Shown here: in pieces, positions 36,906 to 46,675 of the stretch
Layout of the letters: each line of letters begins with the position of its first letter
Numbering within the stretch: position 1 is the first letter of the stretch
Assembly (NCBI RefSeq): GCF_965204935.1
Contig: NZ_CBDBFO010000002.1
DNA: 64,000 bases
DNA from: Hoeflea_A sp965204935
Lineage (GTDB): Bacteria; Pseudomonadota; Alphaproteobacteria; Rhizobiales; Rhizobiaceae
Reading direction: 5' to 3' (one strand)
Translations under genes and position numbers: made by a program
Notes under the pieces: generated by a model
Seen by the model: the letters and a program-made list of their open reading frames with translations, nothing else
The model's database searches: none
What the model was told of the DNA's origin: nothing

Positions 36906-38261
36906 AATGTAAGCGATGCGGACTGGTTGATCGAGCACAGTCGTTTGGTGATCGGGCGCGCCGATCTTTCGCCTGACTGTGTCATTCTCATCTCGGATCG
37001 CGCGGGCAACCCCATACTCTGGCGCAGGGACTTCGGACGCGGCAGGCTTGCCTATTGGAATACCGGTGCCCTGTTCTGGAAGGTTCTGCGCGGTTTTTTT
37101 ATTCAGACGGCTCTGGACACCATGGATGTCGGCGTAAGCGCAATAGCCGGCTTCGCAATGTTTCATATTGACGACTTCCCAACGGCACTTTCGGATGCCC
37201 GGCTGGAACCGGTAACCAGCGAGTTCCAGGATCTCGACTGGAACGGCTTCTTTTTCGACATTTGGAACAAAGACATGATGGCTCTGCGGGAGAAGCATGA
37301 TCTGAAATACTCGTGGTACACCATCATGAACTATGACGATGTCGACAACGGTCCGGATGCCGATCTCTCCGCGCCAGAGTCGCTTGGCGGTCGGCAGATA
37401 CTGCAGCAGAGATTCGCTCGGATCCGGCAATTTGCAGAGGACGATGAGTTCGGTTTTCATGGCTATAATCATGAGCCAATGACGGACGATTTCTGGCCAG
37501 ACGAAGCGACACTCAAATCCAAGCTGGCCGACGCCCGATCGCTCTGGAGCGACTGCGTCCCCGCGCCCCTTCCGACATCATGGGTACCGGCAAACAACTG
37601 GTATCACGCTGACCACGTTCGCACGCTCAAAGCGGTGTTCCCTGAAATCTCCGTGGTTTGCGGACTGTTTTCCACCGGCGACCCTGCATATGGCGAATAC
37701 AGGGAGTTTGGGCCGGAGCCCTGGATCAACGAGCTGTTGTGTCTGCCGCGCGACACATATGGCTATGTGCTCCGGCCGGATGTCAGAATGATGATGCTGT
37801 CTCAGATCGCCGGCATGGGCGTTTGGACCCATTTCACGCATCCGGACGATATTTATGACATCCCGACAAAGTCCGGTGAATCTAAAAATTGCCGCAACCC
37901 CGATACACTTGGCTGGAGGGCTTCAAACGCTGCAGGTCAGCCAGGTCTTCTTTCCGAGCTTGATGCCTGGATCGCGCAGGTAAGAGACACCTATCCGTGG
38001 CTGGAGTTTGTGACGACGTCCCGGGCCGAAGCGAAATACACCGCACACATCAACAATCACGTGGAGGTCCGTATCGCCGAAAGTCAGATCGAAATTGTGA
38101 GCGGATCGGCGGGACTTTTTTACGCCAAAACCCGCAAGGGAAAGTCACTCGTTGCCGGCGCAGGCGGCGAAATTGTAGACCGACGGCAAATCGAAGGCGG
38201 TTTGTTGCATGTTGTTCGTTGCCCTGCCGGAGGCTGTATCTTCCTTGTGCAGGATGAGTGA
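36906..38261 (+). pseudogene. DUF2194-like protein, 3' fragment (large)
   Basis: The remaining 452 codons of the interrupted gene. It contains AMFHIDDFPTALSD and FGFHGYNHEPMTDDFW, which recall the metal-binding motifs of NodB-type polysaccharide deacetylases (a DD pair, and H-x-x-x-H-like spacing). A beta-rich C-terminal tail follows. The whole protein (601 residues when rejoined) matches my recollection of DUF2194 proteins in length and layout. Together with the divergent glycosyltransferase it suggests a polysaccharide-modifying role. The fragment may still be translated from TTG 36927, but it would lack the N-terminal domain. Confidence 0.7.
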
Positions 38262-38335
38262 TCAGAGCCAATCTACACTGTCCGTCCGGCCAGCCTGAAG
38301 TTACAACGCACAGATTCCACAGGAGGGAACACACA

Positions 38336-40000
38336 TCAGGTGATCTGTCTCCCGATGATGCCCCAAAGCTCCTTCGGGTGGGAGTTGGACAGAAAATGTC
38401 CGCCGTCTTTGATCAGTTCGATCGTGTGCCGCCGGCCAGAACCTGAAAGTACGCTCTCGAAATCGGAAACTCGGGTGAGCGGATCATGGGTGCCTTGAAT
38501 GAACGTCACAGGGCCATTCAACTTCTCGAATTCAATTCGCCAGCCTTGCATGACGAAGCTGAAATCCTCCGCAATGCCCGCAATAGAAGTTTGATAGCTG
38601 TCGGAGAAAATCTCGTACATATTGCGCCCGGAATGACGTCCTTCCAATGTGCTCAGGTCACTGTCGCTTTCTTCAAAGAGCTTTCGGAGAATGTCACGGC
38701 ACGTCTTGTGGTTTCGATAGTAGTCCCGGTACTCCCAGGTAACTCGCTGAAAAAGCTGCCGCCGCTGTGAAATCCGGTTCATTGCGCCATAGAACCGGCT
38801 GGCCCGGGGACTTGAAGCTTCCTTCGTCTGGGTAAGATTGGTTGCGACCAGAAACAGATGCGGGACCAAATCCGGATGCCGGTTTGCGAAGGATGCAGCC
38901 AGAACGGCGCCCAATGAGTTGCCCAATACCGGGGGAGGCTCATTGAAGTTCTGGCGTATGAACGCAGCAATGCAATCGAGAAAATCCGCCGCGAAGTCAC
39001 CCTGATTGTACAGCGAGGGAGCCGAGGCCGGTTCGAGATGTCCGCGGCGAATAGGCATGATGATCCGTAAGCCCGCCGCTTCCAGATGGCGGCCCAAATC
39101 AACGAGAAAGAGCGGCCACATCATGCCGTGTATGAGAAGGACGGGTCGCCCGGAAAGCGGACCGCACTCGATGACACGGATCTGCCGGCCGTCGGGAAGA
39201 AGCTGCACGGTAAGGCGAACATCTTTTGACAGATGATGGGCAACAAATTCGGAGGCAATACGAACGCGGGCCGTGTCCGTGTCACCGATCGTGACCAGCG
39301 GAACCATCTGCCCGAGCACCTTTTTGATCAACTCGGTCTGACCAGCGCATCCCAACTTGGCGCAGGCGTTCTTTGTGTGCGCCCGTTTGGTTTCGACGCT
39401 GACGCCGTCCCTGGTTGCGGATTGACGTTTGGAGAGCCCGCCAACCAACTGGAAAATGGTTCGTTTTTCCGCCGGTGTCAGATTGGCGCGATGATTGTAA
39501 ATTTCGATGACCTGTTCGCAAAGCTCACTGCCAACACAGATGACGCGCAAATTGGTGCGCTCCGCGCTCTTTGCAGCACTGTCGTTGACCGGGACAAACC
39601 ACAGAAACCTGTCTTCCCTCGGCAACGGGATTATGTCGCCGGCCACCGCCCTTTCCTTTGCGGCAAACGCCATAATCATGGAGATCACAGGATCGTCCTG
39701 TGGCTGCGCTACAATGTCCGTATACAGGCTTAGAAGACCACAGCGGCCGCCCCTGATATAGCGCCCGGCCTGGTCAATATCGGCCCAGTGAAGCGGGCAA
39801 TCACGTTTGACAAAATCGGACTCCAACCCGCCTTCCAAATGCGCCAGCGTGGCCGAAACGGCCTGTTCAGCATCCTTTCCGGAAAGGAGTGAAAAGGCCG
39901 CGCGCATTTCCTGACCAATATGGTCGAGTGCGTTCAGCTGCGAATCTGTCACTACCCGAACATTCCCCCAATTAGCCCCACTCGTCGTACCCTCGGCCAT
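38336..40000 (-). CDS. LuxR HTH - alpha/beta hydrolase fusion protein
   Basis: 554 residues combining a regulator and an enzyme. Residues 1-170 form a sensor region without a clear family; residues about 172-232 form a LuxR-type helix-turn-helix (LTPAEKRTIFQLVGGLSKRQ, VETKRAHTKNACAKLG). Residues about 265-554 form an alpha/beta hydrolase with HGMMWP, nucleophile elbow GNSLGA (Ser362), Asp506 (GTHDPLT) and His535 (DGGHF), so the triad looks intact. The frame is continuous. It could sense its own substrate or product. ATG 40000 is chosen; the frame extends to 40087 without support. It converges on the DUF2194-like gene. Confidence 0.85.
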   Translation of the reverse strand: MAEGTTSGANWGNVRVVTDSQLNALDHIGQEMRAAFSLLSGKDAEQAVSATLAHLEGGLESDFVKRDCPLHWADIDQAGRYIRGGRCGLLSLYTDIVAQPQDDPVISMIMAFAAKERAVAGDIIPLPREDRFLWFVPVNDSAAKSAERTNLRVICVGSELCEQVIEIYNHRANLTPAEKRTIFQLVGGLSKRQSATRDGVSVETKRAHTKNACAKLGCAGQTELIKKVLGQMVPLVTIGDTDTARVRIASEFVAHHLSKDVRLTVQLLPDGRQIRVIECGPLSGRPVLLIHGMMWPLFLVDLGRHLEAAGLRIIMPIRRGHLEPASAPSLYNQGDFAADFLDCIAAFIRQNFNEPPPVLGNSLGAVLAASFANRHPDLVPHLFLVATNLTQTKEASSPRASRFYGAMNRISQRRQLFQRVTWEYRDYYRNHKTCRDILRKLFEESDSDLSTLEGRHSGRNMYEIFSDSYQTSIAGIAEDFSFVMQGWRIEFEKLNGPVTFIQGTHDPLTRVSDFESVLSGSGRRHTIELIKDGGHFLSNSHPKELWGIIGRQIT

Positions 40001-40288
40001 TGTGATCCAAGGGGCACAGCTAGCTGCGGGTCCGCCTCCCCCAAGGCATAGCCGCCGAGCGCTCTCGCAGCCGGCCGCCGCTTGCAATCCACTGCGCTCT
40101 CGTCAAGACATCTTCACCGGCCCGGCGCGACTGACCGGCACCGATGAATTTCAATCCAAGTTCGCTGTGATCCACCAGGAGACAGCCGTTCTCGTGTTCG
40201 GAAACCGCATGAGTAGACCGTGGCATCTCCAATGTCTCCTGAGCGAGCAACCCGACAAGGCAGGACGGGTTGCAGCGAACGCTCCGGG

Positions 40289-40368
40289 TCGCCTTTGGAC
40301 AGATTAACAATTATTTTTTTGGCAGAACCGACAATAAGCCCTCATTTTCCGCCAAATCGCGCCGGTTG
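40289..40368 (+). repeat. 80-bp direct repeat, left copy (relic of glxA-like start)
   Basis: Matches 47119-47199 with 5 mismatches and one single-base gap, counted by hand. The right copy includes the start codon and first 11 codons of the GlxA-type regulator; here the start reads ATAAG instead of ATATG and a base is lost downstream, so it is not translated. The two copies flank a 6.8-kb segment. Confidence 0.9.
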
Positions 40369-40386
40369 CGTTATCCGCTCAGGTTT

Positions 40387-40687
40387 CGTTCAAGTCATTG
40401 ACGAGATTCAAATTCGCGTCTTGAAATTGTGATCCATCGAAAACCGAGTGATCAGAACGGCAAAATTCTATTGAAATCAGCAGGATAGAGTCAATTGATT
40501 CAAGCGTTTGCATTTCGAAAAATACAGCCGGACAAATCGATGCAACAGCCGAAATAAACACAACAATAACAAGAGGCTGCAAAAACAACCGGTGTGGATA
40601 TTGGAGGTTGTGCACTTTCAAATCGAAAAAGCCTTTCTTTCATATTTCCCGGGCGCAGATTTTTCCTATGATCGAAGCGGGCGACGT
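40387..40687 (+). promoter_or_regulatory. 300-bp promoter repeat, copy upstream of tetR
   Basis: Aligns almost without gaps to 46817-47116. In the first 135 bases about 72% of positions match by hand count. The best-kept blocks are CTATTGAAATCAG, GATAGAGTCAAT, TTTGCATTTCGAAAA and AGGTTGTGCACTTTCAA. The same spacing to the next gene suggests shared operators for the TetR and GlxA-type genes. Confidence 0.8.
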
Positions 40688-40707
40688 GGGATTTCGGGAG
40701 GGGATAG

Positions 40708-41358
40708 ATGAACACCGATCCAAATGCAGACGATCCGACCCCGGACAAGAAAACTCAGATCCTGAAAGCCGCGACGCGATTGCTGACAACCCAGGGACTG
40801 CAGGTGGTTTCGTTTGAAAGCATCGCGAATGAAGCGGGTCTGTCCCGCCAATTGGTCCGGTATTACTATCCCGACCTTGATGCCTTGATGGTGGAATTGT
40901 GCGGCCATCTGCAACAGGTCTATCAGGACGCCCTGGTTGCAGGCATCGTGGAAGTCCGTCAGGTTGAACGTCTCAAGTTCTTTCTGGATTTTCTCTTTGG
41001 TCTTTCCGAGGACCATCCCATGCCAGACAATCTTGAGGCTTATGACGCATTGTTCGCCTATGCCGTAGGCTCAGCGTCCTTGAAAGAGCGTTTGTGTGAC
41101 AAATACAAAACACTCGGTCAGGTCATTCTTCATGAGCTGGCAATTACGCACCCGGAACTTGATGACGCCGCCTGCAACGAGCTTTCATTTCTTGTTGTCT
41201 CCATGATGCATGCGCATTGGAGTTATGTCGCGACCCTTGGCTTTTCGCCCGATCATAACCGGCTGGCACGTCGCGCAATCGACCGCCTGATAGCATCCTA
41301 CATCAACGAGGCGCCGACGGTTCCCTCTATCGAGAAACCCTGGTCTCGTGATGGGTGA
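40708..41358 (+). CDS. TetR-family transcriptional regulator
   Basis: 216 residues. The N-terminal HTH (ILKAATRLLTTQGLQVVSFESIANEAGLSRQLVRYYYPDLDALM) is a classic TetR DNA-binding domain; the rest is a helical ligand/dimer domain. GGGAGGGG precedes the ATG. Its upstream region is a diverged copy of the one before the GlxA-type regulator, so the two may respond to one signal. It converges on the ialB-autotransporter operon. Confidence 0.88.
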   Translation: MNTDPNADDPTPDKKTQILKAATRLLTTQGLQVVSFESIANEAGLSRQLVRYYYPDLDALMVELCGHLQQVYQDALVAGIVEVRQVERLKFFLDFLFGLSEDHPMPDNLEAYDALFAYAVGSASLKERLCDKYKTLGQVILHELAITHPELDDAACNELSFLVVSMMHAHWSYVATLGFSPDHNRLARRAIDRLIASYINEAPTVPSIEKPWSRDG

Positions 41359-41484
41359 TGTTCTGCCATTTGAACGCATTCAAGCGTCACAACACGATCA
41401 CGAATTCGCAAGCTGACGTTAGCGCCTGCAACGTGACATTCCGTTCCGCGTTGTCTGTGAATCCTTCCTTCCGGCCTTGTCGCG

Positions 41485-42024
41485 TTAACCCCCATTGAGT
41501 TCCCGAAGACGCTCAAAGGCGGAGGCAAAGCCGGATAGCGGGATTGAAAACGCCACGTCGCGGTCGCTGCCGTTTGCGGTTGCGCGGAGAGCGAGCGCAT
41601 TGCCTTGCTTGAGGGCGGCAAGCGTCCGGGCGTCAAAATTCAACGGCACAAGGCATCCCTGTGGCATACAGGTCGAGAACCGCAAAGCCGGCATAGGATC
41701 ATCGTCATCGATGGTCGGCACGACGCCGGAATCGAGCTTGAGCCCAAAAGGCAGTATGACAAGCCCGGCCGCGCCCTTGTTGCCCGTAGCGGAGGTGAAT
41801 TCAATTGCGAGCACGCGCTGACGGTTTTCGCCTTGCACCTGCGTCTGTGAAGCCACGCATTTGACCCCGTCATCGCCCGACGCGCAGGAAACCCGCCAGT
41901 TGCCATGCGTCTCATTGAGCGAGGAGGCACCGCCCGGCAAGCCCTCGGCAAAGGATTGAAAGGCTCCGCCCATGACAAGGGCGCAACCAAGAAGCAACGC
42001 ACTGGTACGGACACTGTGTGTCAC
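41485..42024 (-). CDS. Invasion-associated locus B (IalB) family protein
   Basis: About 179 residues with a signal peptide (first ~30 residues, cleaved near FAEG). Mature GLPGGASSLNETHGNWRVSC, then QRVLAIEF, and a CMPQGCLVPL cysteine pair, is characteristic of the IalB family of secreted or periplasmic alphaproteobacterial proteins. The start appears to be GTG 42024, one base after the autotransporter stop codon, so translation is probably coupled to it. Role in envelope or host contact is inferred from the family. Confidence 0.85.
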   Translation of the reverse strand: MTHSVRTSALLLGCALVMGGAFQSFAEGLPGGASSLNETHGNWRVSCASGDDGVKCVASQTQVQGENRQRVLAIEFTSATGNKGAAGLVILPFGLKLDSGVVPTIDDDDPMPALRFSTCMPQGCLVPLNFDARTLAALKQGNALALRATANGSDRDVAFSIPLSGFASAFERLRELNGG

Positions 42025-42025
42025 G

Positions 42026-45000
42026 TCAAAACCGAACCTTGAAACCGGCGGAGAAGCGGTGGCTGTCGCCGGTGTCTGAAAAGGCGCCCTCATAGTTGGT
42101 CCGGGCCGAGACCGTTTCGTTGATATCGAGATCGAAACCCGCCTCGACGATCAGCCCGCCATCGCTTTCGATGGCGCCGGGGCTGGAAAAAGCGCTGCCC
42201 GGCACTGCAGGCGCAGTGGAGATCGCGACAACGTTGTTGTCGCCGAAGCCCCACTCCCAGTGCAGGCCGCCATGCGGGCGGAAGGTCATTCCGTTGGCGA
42301 GCGCCGTTGCCGCACCCAGCTCGATACCGGTGCGTAGGTAGCTACGCTCGAATGTGTCCGCATTGTAGGCCTGGTTGAGCACGCCTGCGCCGGTCTCGGT
42401 GAAGCCGTCGCGGCGGGTATAGACGTAACCCAGCGCCGCTGCCGGTGCGACGCGCAGGCCGTAAGCCCGGCCCCAGCCAAGGCGCGGCGCGATGTCATAG
42501 GCAGCCTTGAGCGCCGCAGTCAACAATTGACCGTCAGCGCTGCCGGTGGCGATTGCTGTCGTGGCACCCACCGGGATCACGCGGGCAAAGTCGTAAGCCT
42601 GGAAGCCGTAGGAAAGCTGCGCCGAAAGCCGCGCCGGCCCCCGGTCGATGCGGCCATAGGCGCCCAGATGAAATGTATCCACATCGGCGGATCCGGCCCC
42701 GGACGTTACATCGGAGACGGTATAACCGGCCGCGCCGCCGATGAGCCAGTCGAAGCCTTCGGCCTTGCGCTCGAAGTCAATGCCGGCGGCCACGCCGTAA
42801 ATGTCACTCCGATAGGACGGCGCGAGCGCCGTCGCATCGGCGTCGCCGAAGCCGCCGAGGCCGGAGAACCAGGCGGTGCGCACCGGCCGGACCACGGCAT
42901 TGTCGAGAACCGGATCGGCGTTATAGACCCCGCCAAGCGCTGCCATAGAACGGGATATGGGTTGTGCCGCAAAGGCGTTGAGCGTGCCGTCATCGAGCAC
43001 GGCGACCCTCGCATTGCCGGCGCCTGTCATGCGGTCCTCCAGCGTGCCGGCAAACACCCGCCCTGTCTTGACCTGCGCCTGCTGGGCGTTGGGCGCCACC
43101 GACTTGTCCGACATGCCGGACGTGGCCAAATCGAGCCCTAGCACCACGTCCTGGCCGCCGCTGGTGGCATCGACGATCTCAGGCACCACGTCAAAATCCG
43201 GCAGATTGTCGGTAACATCCTCGAACCCACCGGACACCGCGCCGGCGCTGTCGATGATCGTATAGGCCTGACCGTCGGCAAAAGCTGTAAGCGCTCCGAT
43301 CCCGGTCACCGCCAGCGTACCGCCTAATGTGGTCGTGCCGCCGACCGCGACCAGATCGGACTGATCCGGCGCCTCGATCTCCACGGCCAGCATTCCGTTC
43401 GAGCCCAGCACAAGATCGCCCAATACTGTGAACGTGCCGATCGAATTGCCGGGCGAAAAGATGCCGCTGTTGGTGAAGTTGCCTGACGTGCCCGTTCCCT
43501 CAACCAGGCCGCCTGCGAGGTTCGTGATGTCCCCCACGATCCGGTCCGTCTGAAAACGCGCTCCGTCGGCCACGAAAATATCCATGTCGGGACGGTCGCC
43601 CGACACCACGCCTGTTCCGGCATTGACTTCAAAAGCGAGCGGGCCATTGGCGAAGCTTCCGCCGGGGATGGTCAGCGTGCCCAAGCCATCCTTGGCAATA
43701 GCCTCGAAATTGATGAGATTTGGTGTTTCAACACTCGGGTCGAATGTCTGTGACAAGCCATCGGCGACGGTCACAGCAATGCGGTCGCGATCGTCGCCGC
43801 CGTCGGCGGCCTCGTCTTCGACAAATCCCTGATAAACAAACCTGTCTTCCCCCGCACCCAGGGTGATGTCGCCGTTAATCGTCGCCGTTTGCCGCAAGAT
43901 CAACGTGTCTGGTCCAGAACCCAGATCGATCGCCGTGCCGTTGCCGCCCGTCACCGTGCCGGCAATGTCGACCGTCGTGGCGTTTTCTGTAGCCTCTACA
44001 ATGGACACAAGCACGCGGTCCGGATCACTAAATCTGTCTGCTAGAATCCCTTCGCTGCGATCGTGAATGCCGATGAAGTCGGCGCTGGTGACACTGCTGC
44101 CTTGAGCAACGGTTACGGTGTTTGTCGACGAACCAAAGAACTGACCTGCCGGACTAACGGTATTGCTGAAGTCGAGAACACTGCCGAGCGAGATCCCCGC
44201 AGCTTCCGTGCCCGACGCAGAAACAGTGCCGCTGTTGCGGACCATTATATCAGCAAACGCTGAGTTGGCCTGAATCCCCGCTGAGCCACTGCCCACAGCG
44301 TTAATGGTGCCGCCGTCAACATCGATCTCCGCCGTACCGGCGACCTCGGCGAGCACGCCAGCGCTTTCATCGCTAGCACGTACTCCCGATGTGCTTGCAC
44401 GATCCGCGCCGGCGATATCAATGCTCCCGGAGATAGCCGCGCTGGCATCCACCACGACACCAAAACCGGTGGTAAGATAGATCCCTATGGCAGCGCCGGC
44501 GCCGGCGGGGCCATTCCCTGCGGCCAGATCAATGGAACCACGATGGTCGACAGCGATAGATGCAACAGAATCACGGCCGTCGAACCTACTCGCATCCGCC
44601 GCTGCACGAATACCAACCACGAATCCACCAACCATGAGATCTGCATTTGCCGCAAGATTGTTTGCGTTTTCGATGACGAGTGGTGAGGGAGATAAGTCGC
44701 CCGACACGCTCACATCGGCTCCAGCCAGATCGATGGCTCCATCGTAGATGAGTGTTCCGGATTGATCGGAATCGAATGCAACCGCAGAAGCGGTAATGCC
44801 TGTCACCTGTCCCGAGCTAACATTATCAACGAGGGCACCATCTGTTGCGGTAACGCTCAACGTTCCGGGTGTGTTCATGATGTCGCCAGAGTAGGTCAGC
44901 TGGGAACCATCGCCTCCGAAACCGACAGACAACCCTGTTTGAAACCCGGCTGAAACCCGAGCGAGCACACCATCGCCAGACGCCACGGTCGTGGCATCCG

Positions 45001-46675
45001 GACCAACCAGATTGATGTTGACATCCAGACTGTCGGTATGGGCTGCGTCCTCGCGACCGACGCCCAACTGAAGACCAGTCGCTGAACCACCGCCGGCGCT
45101 GACCGTGCGACCGATGCTATCACCCGTATGCTGCACCTGTGCAGAACCCCCACCCACGGTGATATCGCCGGTGATTGTGAAGCTGCTTCGATCCGTTAGG
45201 CGCAGAAACTCCAGGCCGGTCGCCCGGCCGCCGTTCGCAGTGCTGCGCTGATCAACATCAACATTTTGGAAAGAGACCGGACGGTTGCGGGTAACTTGGC
45301 CAGACTCGCCACTGGTTGTGGTAACCGACGCATCACCGCCGAAAGCTGAAACATCTCCGTCGATAAACGTGTCGATCTCCGTCTCTAGATCTTGATCTGG
45401 CCCAAAGTCCGCACGAACCGAAACGCCGATCGCTTCCTGTGCTGTTGCAAACGCGTAAGAACGGCCCGCCGTTTCACCGGCGCCCCCCAAAGATGCCGAA
45501 CTGGTGCTGGTTATGGAGCCGCCCAAAACAGAGATGTCGCCGATGACCGAGAGATCGATCGTCTGACCGTTGCCGGTAAAGCCCGACCCAACAGCAACAC
45601 CTGTCGCTTCTACTGAGCGAAACACGGAGCTAATGGCCTCGCCAATGCCGCCCCCGCTGCTTGTGACCGTTGCTGCGGTGGACAGGTCGCCGCCAGCAAT
45701 TGAGATGTTTCCAGCGACATCGATATCGACACTTTCAAAGCGTGGAAGATTGGGATCAAATGTCCCGCCGGTTGTTGTAAAGGCTGGCACATAAATGCCG
45801 GTTGTTTGGGCAAACTCACCTTCCACATCGGCGGTGTCGTCAATCGTCGTCGCAGAAAGGTCAGCGCCGCCACCGAATACTGTGACGTCGCCCACCTGAT
45901 TGATGACAAGCGCTTCGTTTCCCTGGGCAGAAATCGCAGCGATGTCAGAAACACCGTTTGTGAACGTGACCGAACGCGTGCCGGCTAGCCCACCCGTCCG
46001 GATGTTGCTCGCAACGCGCTGGCCACCATCGAGCGTGACGGCAGCATCATTGTCGATGGTGATGTCGCCCATGTCGGACTCAGCGCGAACGGCGGCGAAG
46101 CGCCCGGTCACAACATCCGCGCGCGAGCCTGTTGTTGCCCGCGTCAGGGAAGGCAAGCTGACATTGATGGTGCCTGTATTTTGAAGATTGATGCCCGTTC
46201 CAGCGTCGAGTCCCAGCGCGGCAAAATTGCTGACGAAGAACGTCGCATTGGTCGCATCGTTCGCGACGGGGCCGGAGATATCTGCGTCGACGGTGCCAGA
46301 AATCGAGCCATCGGTGATTATATGGAAACCGTTGCGTTGGGTGAGGCTCCCATTCGCCAAAACGATGCCGAAGGTATCGAAATCTGTGTTGAAAGTGACA
46401 TCGGAGCTGCTCGTATCTCGAATACGAAACCCGAAGCCAGTAACATCGCTCGTCAGCCCGCCAATGGTCAGCGTGTTGACGGCGAGTGTGCCCGTGGGTG
46501 CGAAGCCGGGGCTGATATCGCCGTCGCAGGTGATGACATTTGCGGCGATGATGCATTGTGCCTGTGCGGAGCTGATCGGCATTGCAGCAAAAAGGAGCGC
46601 AAGCGCGGTTCCAGAAAGCAAGCGGCCCCGTATGCAATGCATGTTATCTGCAGGAAAAAGGGAATCTTGAATCAT
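42026..46675 (-). CDS. Autotransporter with beta-helix passenger (type Va secretion)
   Basis: 1549 residues. Signal peptide to about residue 39 (ALLFAAMPISSAQAQ). The long passenger is rich in Gly, Thr, Asp, Ser and Val with repeated short strands (for example VDIAGTVTGGNGTAIDLGSGPDTL), typical of right-handed beta-helices. The last ~280 residues form the autotransporter barrel, ending in the aromatic FKVRF for BAM recognition. Passenger function (adhesin or other) is unknown. GAGG precedes ATG 46675. It is co-transcribed with ialB. Confidence 0.92.
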   Translation of the reverse strand: MIQDSLFPADNMHCIRGRLLSGTALALLFAAMPISSAQAQCIIAANVITCDGDISPGFAPTGTLAVNTLTIGGLTSDVTGFGFRIRDTSSSDVTFNTDFDTFGIVLANGSLTQRNGFHIITDGSISGTVDADISGPVANDATNATFFVSNFAALGLDAGTGINLQNTGTINVSLPSLTRATTGSRADVVTGRFAAVRAESDMGDITIDNDAAVTLDGGQRVASNIRTGGLAGTRSVTFTNGVSDIAAISAQGNEALVINQVGDVTVFGGGADLSATTIDDTADVEGEFAQTTGIYVPAFTTTGGTFDPNLPRFESVDIDVAGNISIAGGDLSTAATVTSSGGGIGEAISSVFRSVEATGVAVGSGFTGNGQTIDLSVIGDISVLGGSITSTSSASLGGAGETAGRSYAFATAQEAIGVSVRADFGPDQDLETEIDTFIDGDVSAFGGDASVTTTSGESGQVTRNRPVSFQNVDVDQRSTANGGRATGLEFLRLTDRSSFTITGDITVGGGSAQVQHTGDSIGRTVSAGGGSATGLQLGVGREDAAHTDSLDVNINLVGPDATTVASGDGVLARVSAGFQTGLSVGFGGDGSQLTYSGDIMNTPGTLSVTATDGALVDNVSSGQVTGITASAVAFDSDQSGTLIYDGAIDLAGADVSVSGDLSPSPLVIENANNLAANADLMVGGFVVGIRAAADASRFDGRDSVASIAVDHRGSIDLAAGNGPAGAGAAIGIYLTTGFGVVVDASAAISGSIDIAGADRASTSGVRASDESAGVLAEVAGTAEIDVDGGTINAVGSGSAGIQANSAFADIMVRNSGTVSASGTEAAGISLGSVLDFSNTVSPAGQFFGSSTNTVTVAQGSSVTSADFIGIHDRSEGILADRFSDPDRVLVSIVEATENATTVDIAGTVTGGNGTAIDLGSGPDTLILRQTATINGDITLGAGEDRFVYQGFVEDEAADGGDDRDRIAVTVADGLSQTFDPSVETPNLINFEAIAKDGLGTLTIPGGSFANGPLAFEVNAGTGVVSGDRPDMDIFVADGARFQTDRIVGDITNLAGGLVEGTGTSGNFTNSGIFSPGNSIGTFTVLGDLVLGSNGMLAVEIEAPDQSDLVAVGGTTTLGGTLAVTGIGALTAFADGQAYTIIDSAGAVSGGFEDVTDNLPDFDVVPEIVDATSGGQDVVLGLDLATSGMSDKSVAPNAQQAQVKTGRVFAGTLEDRMTGAGNARVAVLDDGTLNAFAAQPISRSMAALGGVYNADPVLDNAVVRPVRTAWFSGLGGFGDADATALAPSYRSDIYGVAAGIDFERKAEGFDWLIGGAAGYTVSDVTSGAGSADVDTFHLGAYGRIDRGPARLSAQLSYGFQAYDFARVIPVGATTAIATGSADGQLLTAALKAAYDIAPRLGWGRAYGLRVAPAAALGYVYTRRDGFTETGAGVLNQAYNADTFERSYLRTGIELGAATALANGMTFRPHGGLHWEWGFGDNNVVAISTAPAVPGSAFSSPGAIESDGGLIVEAGFDLDINETVSARTNYEGAFSDTGDSHRFSAGFKVRF

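Larger units (their letters stand above)
40001..40707. other. Long intergenic region holding a promoter repeat and a gene relic
   Basis: No intact gene. It separates the LuxR-hydrolase gene (minus) from tetR (plus). It contains a dead copy of the start of the GlxA-type regulator (40289-40368) and a 300-bp copy of that regulator's upstream region (40387-40687). A minus-strand frame at 40020-40310 (LLVDHS, GGRLRERSAA) vaguely recalls the PAS part of LuxR proteins and may be a relic. Confidence 0.6.

Noticed and set aside
36927..38261. The 3' DUF2194-like part as an independent intact gene
   Set aside because: Its frame rejoins exactly with the upstream fragment across the target duplication, and no ribosome site precedes TTG 36927.
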